A stretch of DNA of 64,000 nt from an uncultured Bacteroides sp. (GCA_958453305.1 CAUDXH010000004.1:41372-105371), one strand, 5' to 3'. Shown: positions 36,835-46,128, numbered from the stretch's first letter. The notes: generated by a model from the sequence alone, not told the origin. A program made the numbers and translations.

Positions 36835-38403
36835 TTACTGAAATTGAGTAATCAACGTACCTCCGTCTGCTTGGTTGCCGGTAAGTTTATAGATTCCTGA
36901 TCCGCTTGAACCCCATTCTGCTGTGGCTTGCCCTTCTATTGAGGTAGCTTGGCGGTAGTATTGTTCGAAGGTGTTGTCGCTTTTCAGTATGATTTTTGTT
37001 TGATCGTAATTTATCTGGTCGTATCCCCAATCAACCCATTCGCTTGTATAGGTTCCGCAAGGGAAGTCGCCATCAGCCTTGTATTCATAGTAGACGATGC
37101 CCGAACTGGTGGTGGCAACCCAGGTGTTCCCTTCGAATTTGAAGTCGTAAGAGCTGAATTGCCATATCTTTGATTGATTTAAGACTTCATATGCTGCTTT
37201 TATTTCATTGTCATTTTTCAGTTCTTCTGTAAGATTCCAGTAAGTATTGGATATTTTTGTGTATAATGTGTATGCCTCTTTATAGTTATCAAAGGTGATT
37301 TCAGAAGGGAAAGTCTTGGCAAGGTCAAGGAAATCTTTCTTTTGTTCCTCTTTGTTGACGGTCTTCAGTGTAAGAGTAGTTGAAAGTGAAGGAACATCTC
37401 CGCAAATCACTTTCAGGGTAAAGGTGCTGCCGGACTCCAAATCTTGCTTGAAATTGATTTGAAGACTGCCTTCGCCATAATAATAATAGTTTCCCCATTC
37501 TGACAGCTTATTCCCGTCAAATTCCAGGCTAATCTCAGGGCGTGTAGCCAGATTGCCTTGGGCATCCAGTCCGTATATGACAATATATGCGCTTCCTTGA
37601 CTCAAATAGACAGGGATGATGCCGTCAGTTGTAGGCTCCGGAGAAATCTGCAAGCTTGCAGTAGGACGGTAAGGTGCTTCTACCAGTGCCAACATTGCAT
37701 TATGGAGGGCTTGGTAAGCCGTGGCGATTTCTTCCTGTGTGGAAGATGGGTTATTGACAACGGGACGTACTTCTTCTGTTTTTGTTTTCAAAGCCGCTAG
37801 TGACTCTTCTGTATAGGCATAAGTTTCCCCTCTTACGATGTTCATGGCTTGGTTGAACAGATTGGTTAAGTCATTTTGGTCAATGGAAGCAATATCCATC
37901 CATTTAGCATAGAGCGTGATGTCTTTGGTGATGGGAGTGGAAAAGTCGAATTGAGTACTTAAGGTCATTTCAGTATACCATCCTTCAAACAGATAGCCTT
38001 CTTTGGTAGGTACCGGCTGAGGCGTTCCAATCGTTCCGCCTTCGGGAATCTGTTTGGCTTCTACAGCACTTCCGCCGTTGCTTTCAAACGTAACGGTATA
38101 GGCGATATCAGTCCATTTGGCATAAAGGGTAAGATCTTGCGATACACTTTCGGTGGCAAACTCCCAGGCATTGGTGCATTCGGCTTCTTTATACCATCCG
38201 GAAAAGAATGCCTTTTCTTTGGTCGGGTTGATGGGCTGTACGATTTTTTCGCCTGCATATACCGACTGTTCAGCTACTTCGCTACCTCCTTGGGAATCGA
38301 ATACAACCGTAAACTTCTGTAAGATGGTTTCATCATTATCACATCCGGTCATGACAGTCAAGGTAAGTACTGTCATGAACAACATAGAAATTAGTTTCTT
38401 CAT
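36835..38403 (-). CDS. Surface lipoprotein with two InlB B-repeats and a FIVAR-like segment
   Basis: 522-aa lipoprotein (lipobox VMTGC, Cys21). Two Listeria-Bacteroides (InlB B / Flg_new) repeats occupy ~30-96 and ~100-168, each with VxFxSxGGS, a GWY core and ending LYAKW. Then come a helical FIVAR-like segment (~175-240, LAALKTKTEEVRPVV) and a C-terminal part without a recognised domain. Function unknown; adhesion or glycan binding is plausible. It has its own promoter and terminator at the edge of the PUL. Confidence 0.8.
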   Translation of the reverse strand: MKKLISMLFMTVLTLTVMTGCDNDETILQKFTVVFDSQGGSEVAEQSVYAGEKIVQPINPTKEKAFFSGWYKEAECTNAWEFATESVSQDLTLYAKWTDIAYTVTFESNGGSAVEAKQIPEGGTIGTPQPVPTKEGYLFEGWYTEMTLSTQFDFSTPITKDITLYAKWMDIASIDQNDLTNLFNQAMNIVRGETYAYTEESLAALKTKTEEVRPVVNNPSSTQEEIATAYQALHNAMLALVEAPYRPTASLQISPEPTTDGIIPVYLSQGSAYIVIYGLDAQGNLATRPEISLEFDGNKLSEWGNYYYYGEGSLQINFKQDLESGSTFTLKVICGDVPSLSTTLTLKTVNKEEQKKDFLDLAKTFPSEITFDNYKEAYTLYTKISNTYWNLTEELKNDNEIKAAYEVLNQSKIWQFSSYDFKFEGNTWVATTSSGIVYYEYKADGDFPCGTYTSEWVDWGYDQINYDQTKIILKSDNTFEQYYRQATSIEGQATAEWGSSGSGIYKLTGNQADGGTLITQFQ

Positions 38404-38443
38404 GTTTCTTTAATGTTATGTTAAACAATAGATTCTTTATTTG

Positions 38444-38451
38444 CAAAGATA
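38444..38451 (-). promoter_or_regulatory. Promoter -7 box of the InlB-repeat gene
   Basis: TATCTTTG on the minus strand, about 40 nt before the ATG at 38403; no clear -33 box. Confidence 0.5.
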
Positions 38452-38523
38452 AGTTGTGAAACCTGAATAAACTTAAAAATGTTGTTGTGGAAGATTGTAC
38501 AGAAGTGTTGATTTATTTTGTAC

Positions 38524-38751
38524 TTATTTCCTGTTTTCTTGTCTTTCATCCTCCAGCGAATGGGAATAAACAGAGAAAAAATCATGGTGGAGGACACGGC
38601 ATATGCGTAGAAGCAGAGCTGTATCGATATTTTTTCTTTTGAAGATGGAGTATACATTCGTCCGTTCGCAGCAAAGCTTTTGGGCAAACCAAGCTACAGA
38701 GCGTTCTTGCCGGTGTAGTTCCGATTCGATGAGTTGTCCGATATGTATCAT
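38524..38751 (-). CDS. Small XRE-like helix-turn-helix protein
   Basis: 75-aa protein starting MIHIGQLIESELHRQERSVA. The pattern (IGQLIESEL, SVAWFAQKLCCERTNVYSIFKRKNIDTALLLRICRVL) is a Cro/XRE-type helix-turn-helix with an IDTALLLRI recognition/support helix. Targets are unknown. Its ATG lies only ~13 nt after the T run of a terminator ending the structured RNA upstream, so its expression may depend on read-through. Confidence 0.75.
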   Translation of the reverse strand: MIHIGQLIESELHRQERSVAWFAQKLCCERTNVYSIFKRKNIDTALLLRICRVLHHDFFSVYSHSLEDERQENRK

Positions 38752-38760
38752 AGCAGTAGA

Positions 38761-39017
38761 AAATAAAAAAAAGGCGGAACCATTCGTAACTTATTTCATT
38801 CTGAGGTACCGCCAAGCACCTTGTAACCTGATAAGCACGAACGGTTCACGCCCCTAAGAGCGCGAACCTCTCCGACTCATTCTCCGGTTACTTCAAATTG
38901 GCGGTTTTCAGAATAGAGAACAAGAGAGCAAAAGCTCGAATCTTTTCTTATAAGTTATAGGAATGGAAACGCTTTTCCGTTAATGTCTCATTAAGAAGCC
39001 GTTCCTATATCGACTTT
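38761..39017 (-). ncRNA. Highly structured RNA with terminator, 6S-like candidate or leader
   Basis: On the minus strand 38798-38804 pairs with 38908-38914 (TCAGAAT), ACCGCCAA 38808-38815 pairs with TTGGCGGT 38898-38905, GTAACC 38823-38828 pairs with 38886-38891, and 38843-38851 pairs with 38860-38868 (one G-U). This gives a long rod with internal loops and a terminal hairpin. An upstream hairpin domain (38956-38966 with 38999-39009) and a GAGC-TTTT-GCTC hairpin precede it. The 3' end is an intrinsic terminator (38773-38781 with 38805-38813, then T8) sharing bases with the second stem. A weak -7 box TATCTTTA lies at 39024-39031. The rod plus terminator recalls 6S RNA; a cis-acting attenuator for the XRE-like gene is the alternative. 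No gene is seen in 38752-39115. Confidence 0.55.
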
Positions 39018-39115
39018 CCGCGGTAAAGATACATGTTTGGTTTATATTTTGCTTGTTTAAGTTTATCTTTTTTTCTTATAGGGGCTTAAATATATACGGA
39101 TTGACAAATTAAACC

Positions 39116-39931
39116 TTATTTCTCTTCTACTACAGAAGTCAGCGGATATTTATTTCCTTTGATTTCAGTAAGGAAGGCTTTGGCTGATCCGAAATTCAGG
39201 TACATATCCAGACGGACGGGGAGATGGTTCCGGTCGTCGGTAACATAGAAAGTGATGACTTCTTTTTCTTCACCTTCGGCATTATATTCCACCAGCGAGA
39301 ATACCAGACAGCGGTAGGTTACTTTGTTTTCGGCTTTATAGTTTTCTTTTCCCCGATAGATGAGCGTCTGTTTCTCAATGGCGCGTCCGGTAGCCATGGA
39401 GAAGCGTATTTTCTGTCCCGGTTCATAATCGGAAGGATCGTAAGAGCGGGCTTGCAGAAGAATGCTCAGCATGTCATATACACAAACGGGAGACTCTTCA
39501 TGCTGTTTGTTGGTATTGCCGCGAAGTGTACGTTGCTGGTCGACAATGCATTTTCCGCCGTGGTAGCTGAACTTTACTTCATCGACCGTATATCGTTTCC
39601 CTTCTTCAGCTCCCTTACGGAAGTAGAGAGGGACAAGGTCTTCGGTTGTAACACAGGTCAGTGTGTCGCGCATTTTGAAGAAGAAATCAATCCGCTTGTT
39701 CGTGAATGACTGCAAGTCGGTGCGCAGGCAAGACTTTCCCTGAAGGGTGTCTTTATTGACTGTCATCTTTGCCCATCCGGCGTTAATCCAGATAAATTTC
39801 CAGTTGAACTTCAGTTCATAAGAGAGGGTCTCTCCCGGCTGGATGGCATCATTTACAGCGCCACACTGGGCTTTGATAGTGCTTATGCTTCCTATCAGGA
39901 GGCAGAGGCTGAGCATTACTTTTTTTATCAT
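39116..39931 (-). CDS. DUF3108 periplasmic protein
   Basis: 271-aa protein with a signal peptide ending near TIKAQ. The body matches DUF3108: GETLSYELKFNWKFIWINAGWAKM, a middle VYDMLSILLQARSYD, and FYVTDDRNHLPVRLDMYLNFGSAKAFL near the end. The family is common in Bacteroidetes and Proteobacteria, is predicted beta-rich and exported, and has no firm function. Its ATG overlaps the stop of the Big_5 gene upstream (ATGA), so the two are translationally coupled. Confidence 0.85.
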   Translation of the reverse strand: MIKKVMLSLCLLIGSISTIKAQCGAVNDAIQPGETLSYELKFNWKFIWINAGWAKMTVNKDTLQGKSCLRTDLQSFTNKRIDFFFKMRDTLTCVTTEDLVPLYFRKGAEEGKRYTVDEVKFSYHGGKCIVDQQRTLRGNTNKQHEESPVCVYDMLSILLQARSYDPSDYEPGQKIRFSMATGRAIEKQTLIYRGKENYKAENKVTYRCLVFSLVEYNAEGEEKEVITFYVTDDRNHLPVRLDMYLNFGSAKAFLTEIKGNKYPLTSVVEEK

Positions 39932-41856
39932 GGTGTTCTTCCTAATTTACGGGCACGCTCTTTGTTGCGGTCCTTAATGGTTTTTGCTTCGTCAGGTTTC
40001 TGTTTCTTTATTTCGTCGAGCTTTTGTTTGTTGAGCGGAATGGCTTGTACGTCCCAGGTCTCTTCAAACTCAAAGTTGGCTTTCATTTCCCATACTTTGG
40101 GGAAATAGAATACCTCTTCCGGCTGGCGTTTTGCTTCATAGTTTCCCGTGTCCCATACTCCGTTTTGGTTATCATCGTTGAAGAGGCGGATGTAATATTT
40201 GGTATTGGGCTGCAGGAAATAAAAATCGCAGGTGTTCTGACGGCTTACCGGCTGTTGGCGTACCACGGCATCACTGCTGTTCAGCAACTGTACGATGGCG
40301 TGCGGACCGGCTCCTACAATATTCAGATAGAGTGTACCATAATCTTCTAATGTTTTCACTTTTAAGGTGTTTTCCACTTTGTTGGTATAAAGTCCGTATA
40401 ATCCTTGTATGGCTAGTGAATCAATCTGCATGCGGTATTCTTTTCCGGGTTGCCAGTCGGCCAAGATTTGGTACTGGCGTGGCAGAATACTGTCGGCTTG
40501 AAAGATGAAGGGAATATCTTCCCAGAGCGAATCAACTTTTACTGCCATATGGATGGCTGAAGTATCTATGTGGGCCACGGGCTCTTCAAACTTCAGGGTT
40601 ATGTTGCGGTTTAAGTCGAAAGCCGAGGGAGCATCTACATTTATGGTGAGGAACTTGGTTTCCACGCGCAGCGTATCGCCTTTGCGGGCACGCTTTTTCC
40701 GTTCTTTTTCTTCTTTCTTGCGGGCTTCTTCAGCCATGGCAAGGCGTCGCTCCTTGTTGATTTTGTTCACCATACGTAAGGTATCGGTTTTCGGAACCAG
40801 CTGTCCTAAGGTATCGGTAGCCAAGTAGGTGAGTTGTACTGTCAAGGTATCGCGCTCACATAGGGTGGTGTCTTTAATCCAGTAGAGGAGGGAGTCTTTG
40901 CGTAAATTGCTTTCGATTACCAATGCGTCTTTCTCGTCAAAATCGAGTCCTTTCAAGGTGGGAAGTGTATCTGCCTTTGCACTGAAGTAGAGCGAAAAGC
41001 GGTTGAGTTGTGGACGTTCGCTTTTGACCAGATATTGCAATGGGTTTTCCTCTTTAAAGGCACGCAAGATGAGGTTGTCTGGAAGAAAACGGGTGTAGTT
41101 GATTTTATAAATGGTATCGTAAGCCAACGTGTCGATTTCATTCCAGATGGTATCTTCGCGTACTGCTCCTTCCATACTTGGTACGACCAGTGAGTCGAGA
41201 TAAGCTATTGCTTCTGTTTTGGAGTCGAACAGGTAGTTCTGATTTCCATCCATCAGGGCATAGATCCGGTAGGTACCCGGTGCGATGCCTTTCACGTTGA
41301 AGTGTCCCCGGCTGTCAGTGCGTGAGATACGGTCGAATGGAATCTTGGAGAAAGCGGTATCGTTCAGGTTTTTATGGATACCCACCTGAATGCCTTTTAC
41401 CGGCTCTAAGTCGGCGGCATTTAATACAGTTCCTGATATCTCCATCGTGTCAATACTGTTTCCGGTAGAGAAGGAATAGGCAAAGTTTCCCAGAGGATTG
41501 TCTTCGTTATTGTCTACAATGGCATCTCCGAAGTCGATGGTATACGTGGTGTTTGCTTTCAGTGAATCAAAAAACTCAACTAAAACACGTTTGCCGCTGA
41601 CTTTCACTTCGGGGCTTTCGCTTTGTGGAGGAGAAACGATAACCTTCTCGGAAGCTTTATCTAACTTGATGAATTCATCGAACTCGATGCTTATTTTCTT
41701 ACGCTTGTTGTTGATGGCGTTTGTCTCAGGGTTGGCACGCACGAATTTGGGAGGAGTTTCGTCATAAGGACCTCCGTCGGGCATACCTGTGCTTGCGCAG
41801 GCGTAGAAACCGATGATTACAATCAGGATGGCTATGTATTTGGGTATGGGACGCAT
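39928..41856 (-). CDS. Big_5 (Ig-like) domain lipoprotein
   Basis: 642-aa lipoprotein (lipobox FYAC near Cys20). After ASTGMPDGGPYDETPPKFV comes an SbsA Ig-like (Big_5) domain (~35-130), then a carboxypeptidase-regulatory-like segment (ISGTVLNAADLEPVKGIQVGI, GHFNVKGIAPGTYRIYAL), a basic charged linker (~365-395, KKEEKERKKRARKGD) and further beta-rich sequence. The family is conserved in Bacteroidales with unknown function. It forms an operon with the DUF3108 gene (4-bp overlap), suggesting a joint envelope role. Confidence 0.85.
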   Translation of the reverse strand: MRPIPKYIAILIVIIGFYACASTGMPDGGPYDETPPKFVRANPETNAINNKRKKISIEFDEFIKLDKASEKVIVSPPQSESPEVKVSGKRVLVEFFDSLKANTTYTIDFGDAIVDNNEDNPLGNFAYSFSTGNSIDTMEISGTVLNAADLEPVKGIQVGIHKNLNDTAFSKIPFDRISRTDSRGHFNVKGIAPGTYRIYALMDGNQNYLFDSKTEAIAYLDSLVVPSMEGAVREDTIWNEIDTLAYDTIYKINYTRFLPDNLILRAFKEENPLQYLVKSERPQLNRFSLYFSAKADTLPTLKGLDFDEKDALVIESNLRKDSLLYWIKDTTLCERDTLTVQLTYLATDTLGQLVPKTDTLRMVNKINKERRLAMAEEARKKEEKERKKRARKGDTLRVETKFLTINVDAPSAFDLNRNITLKFEEPVAHIDTSAIHMAVKVDSLWEDIPFIFQADSILPRQYQILADWQPGKEYRMQIDSLAIQGLYGLYTNKVENTLKVKTLEDYGTLYLNIVGAGPHAIVQLLNSSDAVVRQQPVSRQNTCDFYFLQPNTKYYIRLFNDDNQNGVWDTGNYEAKRQPEEVFYFPKVWEMKANFEFEETWDVQAIPLNKQKLDEIKKQKPDEAKTIKDRNKERARKLGRTP

Positions 41857-41969
41857 GTTTGAGTTCTTAAGTTTTTGTTTTTCTTTTGAGATTTATTGTG
41901 TTAGCCTCCAGATACGAGGTATCAGGGTTTTATTTAAAGCCTTGTCACCTGTATCAGGAACTCGTAACA

Positions 41970-43481
41970 TTATAAAGATGCATTCAGTGCTAACATTTCT
42001 TCAATATGTTCGCGGTTATTACTCAAGCGGGGTACTTTATGCTGTCCTCCCAGTTTCCCTTTTTGTTTTAGCCAGTCGTGGAACAGATTGGGGCGGGCAA
42101 CGATGATTTCCAGTTCTTGCAGGGTAATGTCTTTATGCCGTTTAGCCTCGTAGTCTGAATTGATTTCCTGTAGCGAACGGTCGAGTACATGGCGGAAATG
42201 TTCTAATGAATCGGGCATGACACTGAATTCAATGAGCCACTGATGGCGACATTTGGCATTGGCATCCATGAATACAGGGGCAGCCGAATATTCAAGCACT
42301 TGTGCTCCGGTTTCGGCACAGGCACGGGCTAGTCCTTTTTCAGCATTGTCAACCATCAGTTCTTCACCGAATGCGTTGATAAAGTGCTTGGTACGTCCGG
42401 ATATGATAAACTTATACGGGTTCTTCTGAGTAAATTTTACCGTATCGCCTAAGATATATCGCCAGAGTCCACATGAGGTGCTGATTACGATGGCATAGTT
42501 CCGTCCGATTTCGACTCCGCTGAGGGGAACAATCGTAGGACTGGGATTGTCAATTTCTTCAAGCGGGATGAATTCATAGAATACGTCATAGTCAATCATG
42601 AGCATCATGGCAGGATCGTTCATGTCGTTCTGTAGTCCGAAGAAGCCTTCACTGGCATTATAAGTTTCCATGTAATGCATCTTGTCGGTCGGGATAAGCG
42701 CCTTGTATTGCTCACGGTAAGGAGTAAAGCAAACGCCTCCGTGGAAGAAGACTTCCAGATTAGGCCATACTTCGTTGAGTGTTTTTGCTCCGGTCTTTTC
42801 CAAGATGCGCTTGATGACCGCCAGCATCCATGAGGGAACCCCTGAAAGGTTGGTTACGTTTTGGTGAATGGTGGTTTCGGCAATGCGTTCCACTTTCTCT
42901 TCAAATTCGCTGAGTAGGGCGATTTCCTTGCTCGGAGTCCGGATGAAGTTTACCAGTGGGTTAATGTTCTGAATCAGAATGGCTGATAAGTCGCCCACCA
43001 GACTGTCTTTAACATTATAGTTCGGGCTGTGACTTCCTCCCAGAATCAGGCCTTTCCCGGAGAAGAAGCGGCTCTGTGGATTTTGTTGTAAATATAAGGC
43101 TACCGCGTCGGTTCCACCCATGTAATGGACATGGTGTAATCCGTCTTTACTTACGGGAATAAATTTACTTTTATCATTGGTGGTTCCGGATGATTTGGCA
43201 TACCATATCACCTTCCCCGGCCACAAAACATTGGTTTCGCCGTGACGCATACGGTCAACATATCCCTTGATGTCTTCGTAGGTTTGAATTGGAACGCGCT
43301 GGAAATCGGTATAGTTTTTGATGTGGCTGTAGTCATATTGAGTTCCCCACTCGGTAGAGGAAGCGGCTTGTATTAATTTCCGGAATACTCGGTCTTGGAT
43401 AGCTTCAGCTTCTGAAACATATTTGGTTAAAGCTTTTTGCCTTGGCTCGAATATTTTACCTATTAATTTTGTAGAATTCAT
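41970..43481 (-). CDS. GH3 auxin-responsive-promoter family (acyl-adenylating) protein
   Basis: 503-aa member of the GH3 family, distant ANL-type adenylating enzymes that in plants conjugate amino acids to acyl acids. Bacterial members are of unknown substrate. ATP-binding features are SSGTTNDKSKFIP, YNASEGFFGLQ and YRYILGDTVKF-like LWRYILGDTVKF with FIISGRTKHFINAFGEEL. Length is typical. It has its own promoter with a -7 box at 43511-43518, and its 3' gap to the Big_5 gene carries the dispersed repeat words. Confidence 0.88.
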   Translation of the reverse strand: MNSTKLIGKIFEPRQKALTKYVSEAEAIQDRVFRKLIQAASSTEWGTQYDYSHIKNYTDFQRVPIQTYEDIKGYVDRMRHGETNVLWPGKVIWYAKSSGTTNDKSKFIPVSKDGLHHVHYMGGTDAVALYLQQNPQSRFFSGKGLILGGSHSPNYNVKDSLVGDLSAILIQNINPLVNFIRTPSKEIALLSEFEEKVERIAETTIHQNVTNLSGVPSWMLAVIKRILEKTGAKTLNEVWPNLEVFFHGGVCFTPYREQYKALIPTDKMHYMETYNASEGFFGLQNDMNDPAMMLMIDYDVFYEFIPLEEIDNPSPTIVPLSGVEIGRNYAIVISTSCGLWRYILGDTVKFTQKNPYKFIISGRTKHFINAFGEELMVDNAEKGLARACAETGAQVLEYSAAPVFMDANAKCRHQWLIEFSVMPDSLEHFRHVLDRSLQEINSDYEAKRHKDITLQELEIIVARPNLFHDWLKQKGKLGGQHKVPRLSNNREHIEEMLALNASL

Positions 43482-43510
43482 GGGTTGTAAAATTTCAAAT
43501 CCTTAAATTG

Positions 43511-43518
43511 CAAAGGTA
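43511..43518 (-). promoter_or_regulatory. Promoter -7 box of the GH3-family gene
   Basis: TACCTTTG on the minus strand, about 30 nt before the ATG at 43481. Confidence 0.55.
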
Positions 43519-43866
43519 GAGGTTTTCTACATAAAACCGAATGGCTTTGTATTATTTTTTCTTATAATAAGACATTTATGCAGTTTTTTCTTACCTTTAC
43601 GACAGAATGATTTAAAGAAGAAAGCTCATGGGTTTGAGGAAGAACTCTTGGTTATAAACCTTGGAAATTCATTTTCAAGGCTTATTTTAGGTAACGGGGT
43701 TAATAGATGCGGAGAAATTAGGTTGAATGGCTTACGGCAAAAGGTATAAGGCAACACTTAATCACTCAAGGACCTCAAAGTTCAAAACAAACTTGGAAGC
43801 TTAAAGACTCAAGAACCTCAACAGTCTGAGAATTAAAAAAAACTTAAAAACTAAAACTTGATACAG
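43519..43866. other. Divergent gap between GH3-family gene and pfkA
   Basis: No gene is seen. TACCTTTA at 43591-43598 is a possible plus-strand -7 box. 43735-43857 is rich in the AAGGCAACACTTAATCACTC / CTTAAAAACT words of the dispersed repeat family, immediately before pfkA. Confidence 0.45.
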
Positions 43867-44880
43867 ATGAAAATCGGAATCTTGACTTCTGGAGGCGACT
43901 GCCCGGGCATTAATGCTACCATTCGTGGTGTATGCAAAACAGCCATTAATCATTATGGCATGGAGGTGTATGGTATTCATAGCGGTTTTCGCGGATTGCT
44001 GGATGATGATATTGTATCCTTGACGGAAAACTCGTTGACCGGTTTGCTGAATATGGGAGGAACTATTCTGGGGACTTCACGTGAGAAGCCTTTCAAGAAA
44101 AAGAATATGACTCCTGTAGCGCAGGATAAACCGGCGATGCTGCTTAAGACAATTCGTGAGCGTGAGTTGGACTGCATTGTTTGTATTGGAGGAAATGGTA
44201 CACAGAAAACAGCTGCCAAATTGGTGGAGGCAGGGGTGAATGTGGTTTCTATTCCTAAAACGATTGATAATGATGTGTGGGGAACGGATGTTTCTTTCGG
44301 ATTTGATTCAGCGGTATCAATTGCTACCGATGCGATAGACCGTCTGCATTCAACCGCCAGTGCGCATCAGCGTGTGATGGTGATTGAGGTGATGGGGCAT
44401 AAGGCCGGATGGATTGCGCTGTATTCGGGCATGGCTGGTGGAGGAGATATTATTTTGCTGCCGGAAATTCCTTTTGACATTCACCGGATTGGGGATGCAA
44501 TTATTAACCGTCTTAAGAAAGGAAAGCCGTATTCGATTGTGGTAGTGGCAGAGGGAATTCCGACACGCGACGGGAAAAAGGCGGCACAGTTTATTGCGGA
44601 AGAAATTGAGTATGAAACCGGGTTTGAAACGCGTGAAACTGTGCTGGGTTACATTCAGCGTGGGGGAAGTCCTACGGCTTTCGACCGCAATCTGGCTACC
44701 CGGATGGGTGGACATGCCACTGAACTGATTGCCCGGGGAGAATTTGGACGTATGATTGCGCTTCAGGGAGATGCTATCGGCTCGGTTCCTCTGAACGAAG
44801 TGGCTGGAAAATTAAAGCTGGTTACCGAAAATCATGATTTGATAGAACAGGGAAGACGGATGGGAATCTGCTTCGGATAA
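43867..44880 (+). CDS. pfkA: 6-phosphofructokinase family enzyme
   Basis: Phosphorylates fructose-6-phosphate in glycolysis. 337 aa from ATG 43867 (TTG 43858 would add three residues). Nucleotide-site motifs are TSGGDCPGINA and CIGGNGTQKTA; the catalytic TIDND aspartates are in SIPKTIDNDVWGTD; then MGHKAGWIALYSGMAGG and RGGSPTAFDR. The residue preceding TIDND is lysine, as in pyrophosphate-dependent and group III enzymes, while the phosphate-binding loop has GGNG rather than GGDD, so the phosphoryl donor (ATP or PPi) cannot be settled by eye. It is followed 126 bp later by a dus gene. Confidence 0.92.
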   Translation: MKIGILTSGGDCPGINATIRGVCKTAINHYGMEVYGIHSGFRGLLDDDIVSLTENSLTGLLNMGGTILGTSREKPFKKKNMTPVAQDKPAMLLKTIRERELDCIVCIGGNGTQKTAAKLVEAGVNVVSIPKTIDNDVWGTDVSFGFDSAVSIATDAIDRLHSTASAHQRVMVIEVMGHKAGWIALYSGMAGGGDIILLPEIPFDIHRIGDAIINRLKKGKPYSIVVVAEGIPTRDGKKAAQFIAEEIEYETGFETRETVLGYIQRGGSPTAFDRNLATRMGGHATELIARGEFGRMIALQGDAIGSVPLNEVAGKLKLVTENHDLIEQGRRMGICFG

Positions 44881-45006
44881 CTGTTTGTTTAGATATTTGT
44901 TAGTTGATGAGATGGCAAGTTGATGAGGCTTGAAATGTTTGTCAAGACCTTGTTTTTTTGTCACCTGAAGCCTTGTCACCTAAAACTTATAAAACCAAAA
45001 CTTAGG

Positions 45007-46005
45007 ATGAAGATTAGAAATATTGATTTGGGAGAAAAGCCTGTAGTGTTGGCACCGATGGAAGATGTAACCGATCCGGCTTTCCGCTTGCTCTGTAAAG
45101 AGTTTGGCGCTGATATGGTTTATACGGAATTTGTTTCAAGCGATGCGCTGATCCGCTCGGTGGGAAAAACCATGCTGAAGCTGAACATCAGTGAAAAGGA
45201 ACGCCCGGTGGCTATTCAGATTTACGGGAAAGATACGGATACGATGGTTGAGGCTGCACGGATTGTGGAACAGGCTAATCCGGATATATTGGACTTGAAC
45301 TTCGGTTGTCCGGTGAAGCGTGTGGCTGGGAAAGGTGCAGGCTCAGGCATGTTGCAGAATATTCCGAAAATGCTGGAAATTACCCGTGCGGTGGTCGATG
45401 CGGTGAAGATACCTGTAACCGTAAAGACTCGTTTGGGATGGGATGCTGAGCATAAAGTGATTGTGGAGCTGGCAGAACAGCTGCAGGACTGTGGCATCGA
45501 GGCTTTGACTATTCATGGACGCACCCGCGCACAGATGTATACGGGGGAAGCCGACTGGACCTTGATAGGTGAGGTGAAAAAGAATCCCCGAATGCGTATT
45601 CCGATTATCGGGAATGGAGATGTGACTACTCCGCAACGAGCCAGAGAGTGTTTTGATCAGTATGGTGTGGATGCTATTATGATAGGACGCGCCAGCTTTG
45701 GCCGCCCATGGATTTTTAAAGAGGTAAAACATTATCTGGAAACGGGGGAGGAGCTGCCACCGTTGTCGTTTAAATGGCGGATGGATGTTTTGCGCAGAGA
45801 GGTGCTTGACAGTGTAAACCTGCTGGATGAGCGCCGGGGTATTTTGCATGTGCGGCGTCATTTGGCTGCATCTCCTTTGTTTAAGGGTATTCCGAACTTC
45901 AAGGAAACGCGGATTGCGATGCTCCGGGCAGAGACGCTTGATGAGTTAAACGGAATATTGGATTTTATAGAAAAGAACTTTGGTCTGGAAGCGGATAAAA
46001 TATAA
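45007..46005 (+). CDS. dusB: tRNA-dihydrouridine synthase (DusB-like)
   Basis: FMN enzyme that reduces uridine to dihydrouridine in the tRNA D-loop. The conserved N-terminus MKIRNIDLGEKPVVLAPMEDVTD sets the start at 45007; the open frame extends to 44920 through repeat-like sequence and is probably untranslated there. The catalytic cysteine is in DLNFGCPVKRVAGKGAGSG, the FMN phosphate site in PIIGNGDVTTP and MIGRASFGRPWIF. Length (332 aa) is typical. It ends in a perfect terminator shared with the convergent acpP-fabF-rnc operon. Confidence 0.93.
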   Translation: MKIRNIDLGEKPVVLAPMEDVTDPAFRLLCKEFGADMVYTEFVSSDALIRSVGKTMLKLNISEKERPVAIQIYGKDTDTMVEAARIVEQANPDILDLNFGCPVKRVAGKGAGSGMLQNIPKMLEITRAVVDAVKIPVTVKTRLGWDAEHKVIVELAEQLQDCGIEALTIHGRTRAQMYTGEADWTLIGEVKKNPRMRIPIIGNGDVTTPQRARECFDQYGVDAIMIGRASFGRPWIFKEVKHYLETGEELPPLSFKWRMDVLRREVLDSVNLLDERRGILHVRRHLAASPLFKGIPNFKETRIAMLRAETLDELNGILDFIEKNFGLEADKI

Positions 46006-46055
46006 AAGTTCCCCCTTAACCAGTCTGTAAAAAAACAGGTTAAGGGGGAACTTTT
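46004..46055. terminator. Bidirectional terminator after dus gene
   Basis: AAAAGTTCCCCCTTAACC (46004-46021) pairs perfectly over 18 bp with 46038-46055. A-rich on the left and T-rich on the right. Confidence 0.92.
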
Positions 46056-46068
46056 GTTTATTATCCTC

Positions 46069-46110
46069 TTTTTCTACACAAGATGTAAGACGAATGCTTG
46101 TGTAGAAAAA
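46069..46110. repeat. Second perfect hairpin beyond rnc
   Basis: TTTTTCTACACAAG (46069-46082) pairs with CTTGTGTAGAAAAA (46097-46110), 14 bp. It stands between the terminator and the rnc stop codon; no T run follows it beyond the stem. Confidence 0.7.
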
Positions 46111-46128
46111 CAGTCAAGCCGTGTTGGC

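Noticed and set aside
38761..39017. tmRNA, RNase P or SRP RNA
   Set aside because: None of their conserved motifs (tRNA-like end and tag frame, P RNA core, GGAAGCAGC-type SRP loop) is present.
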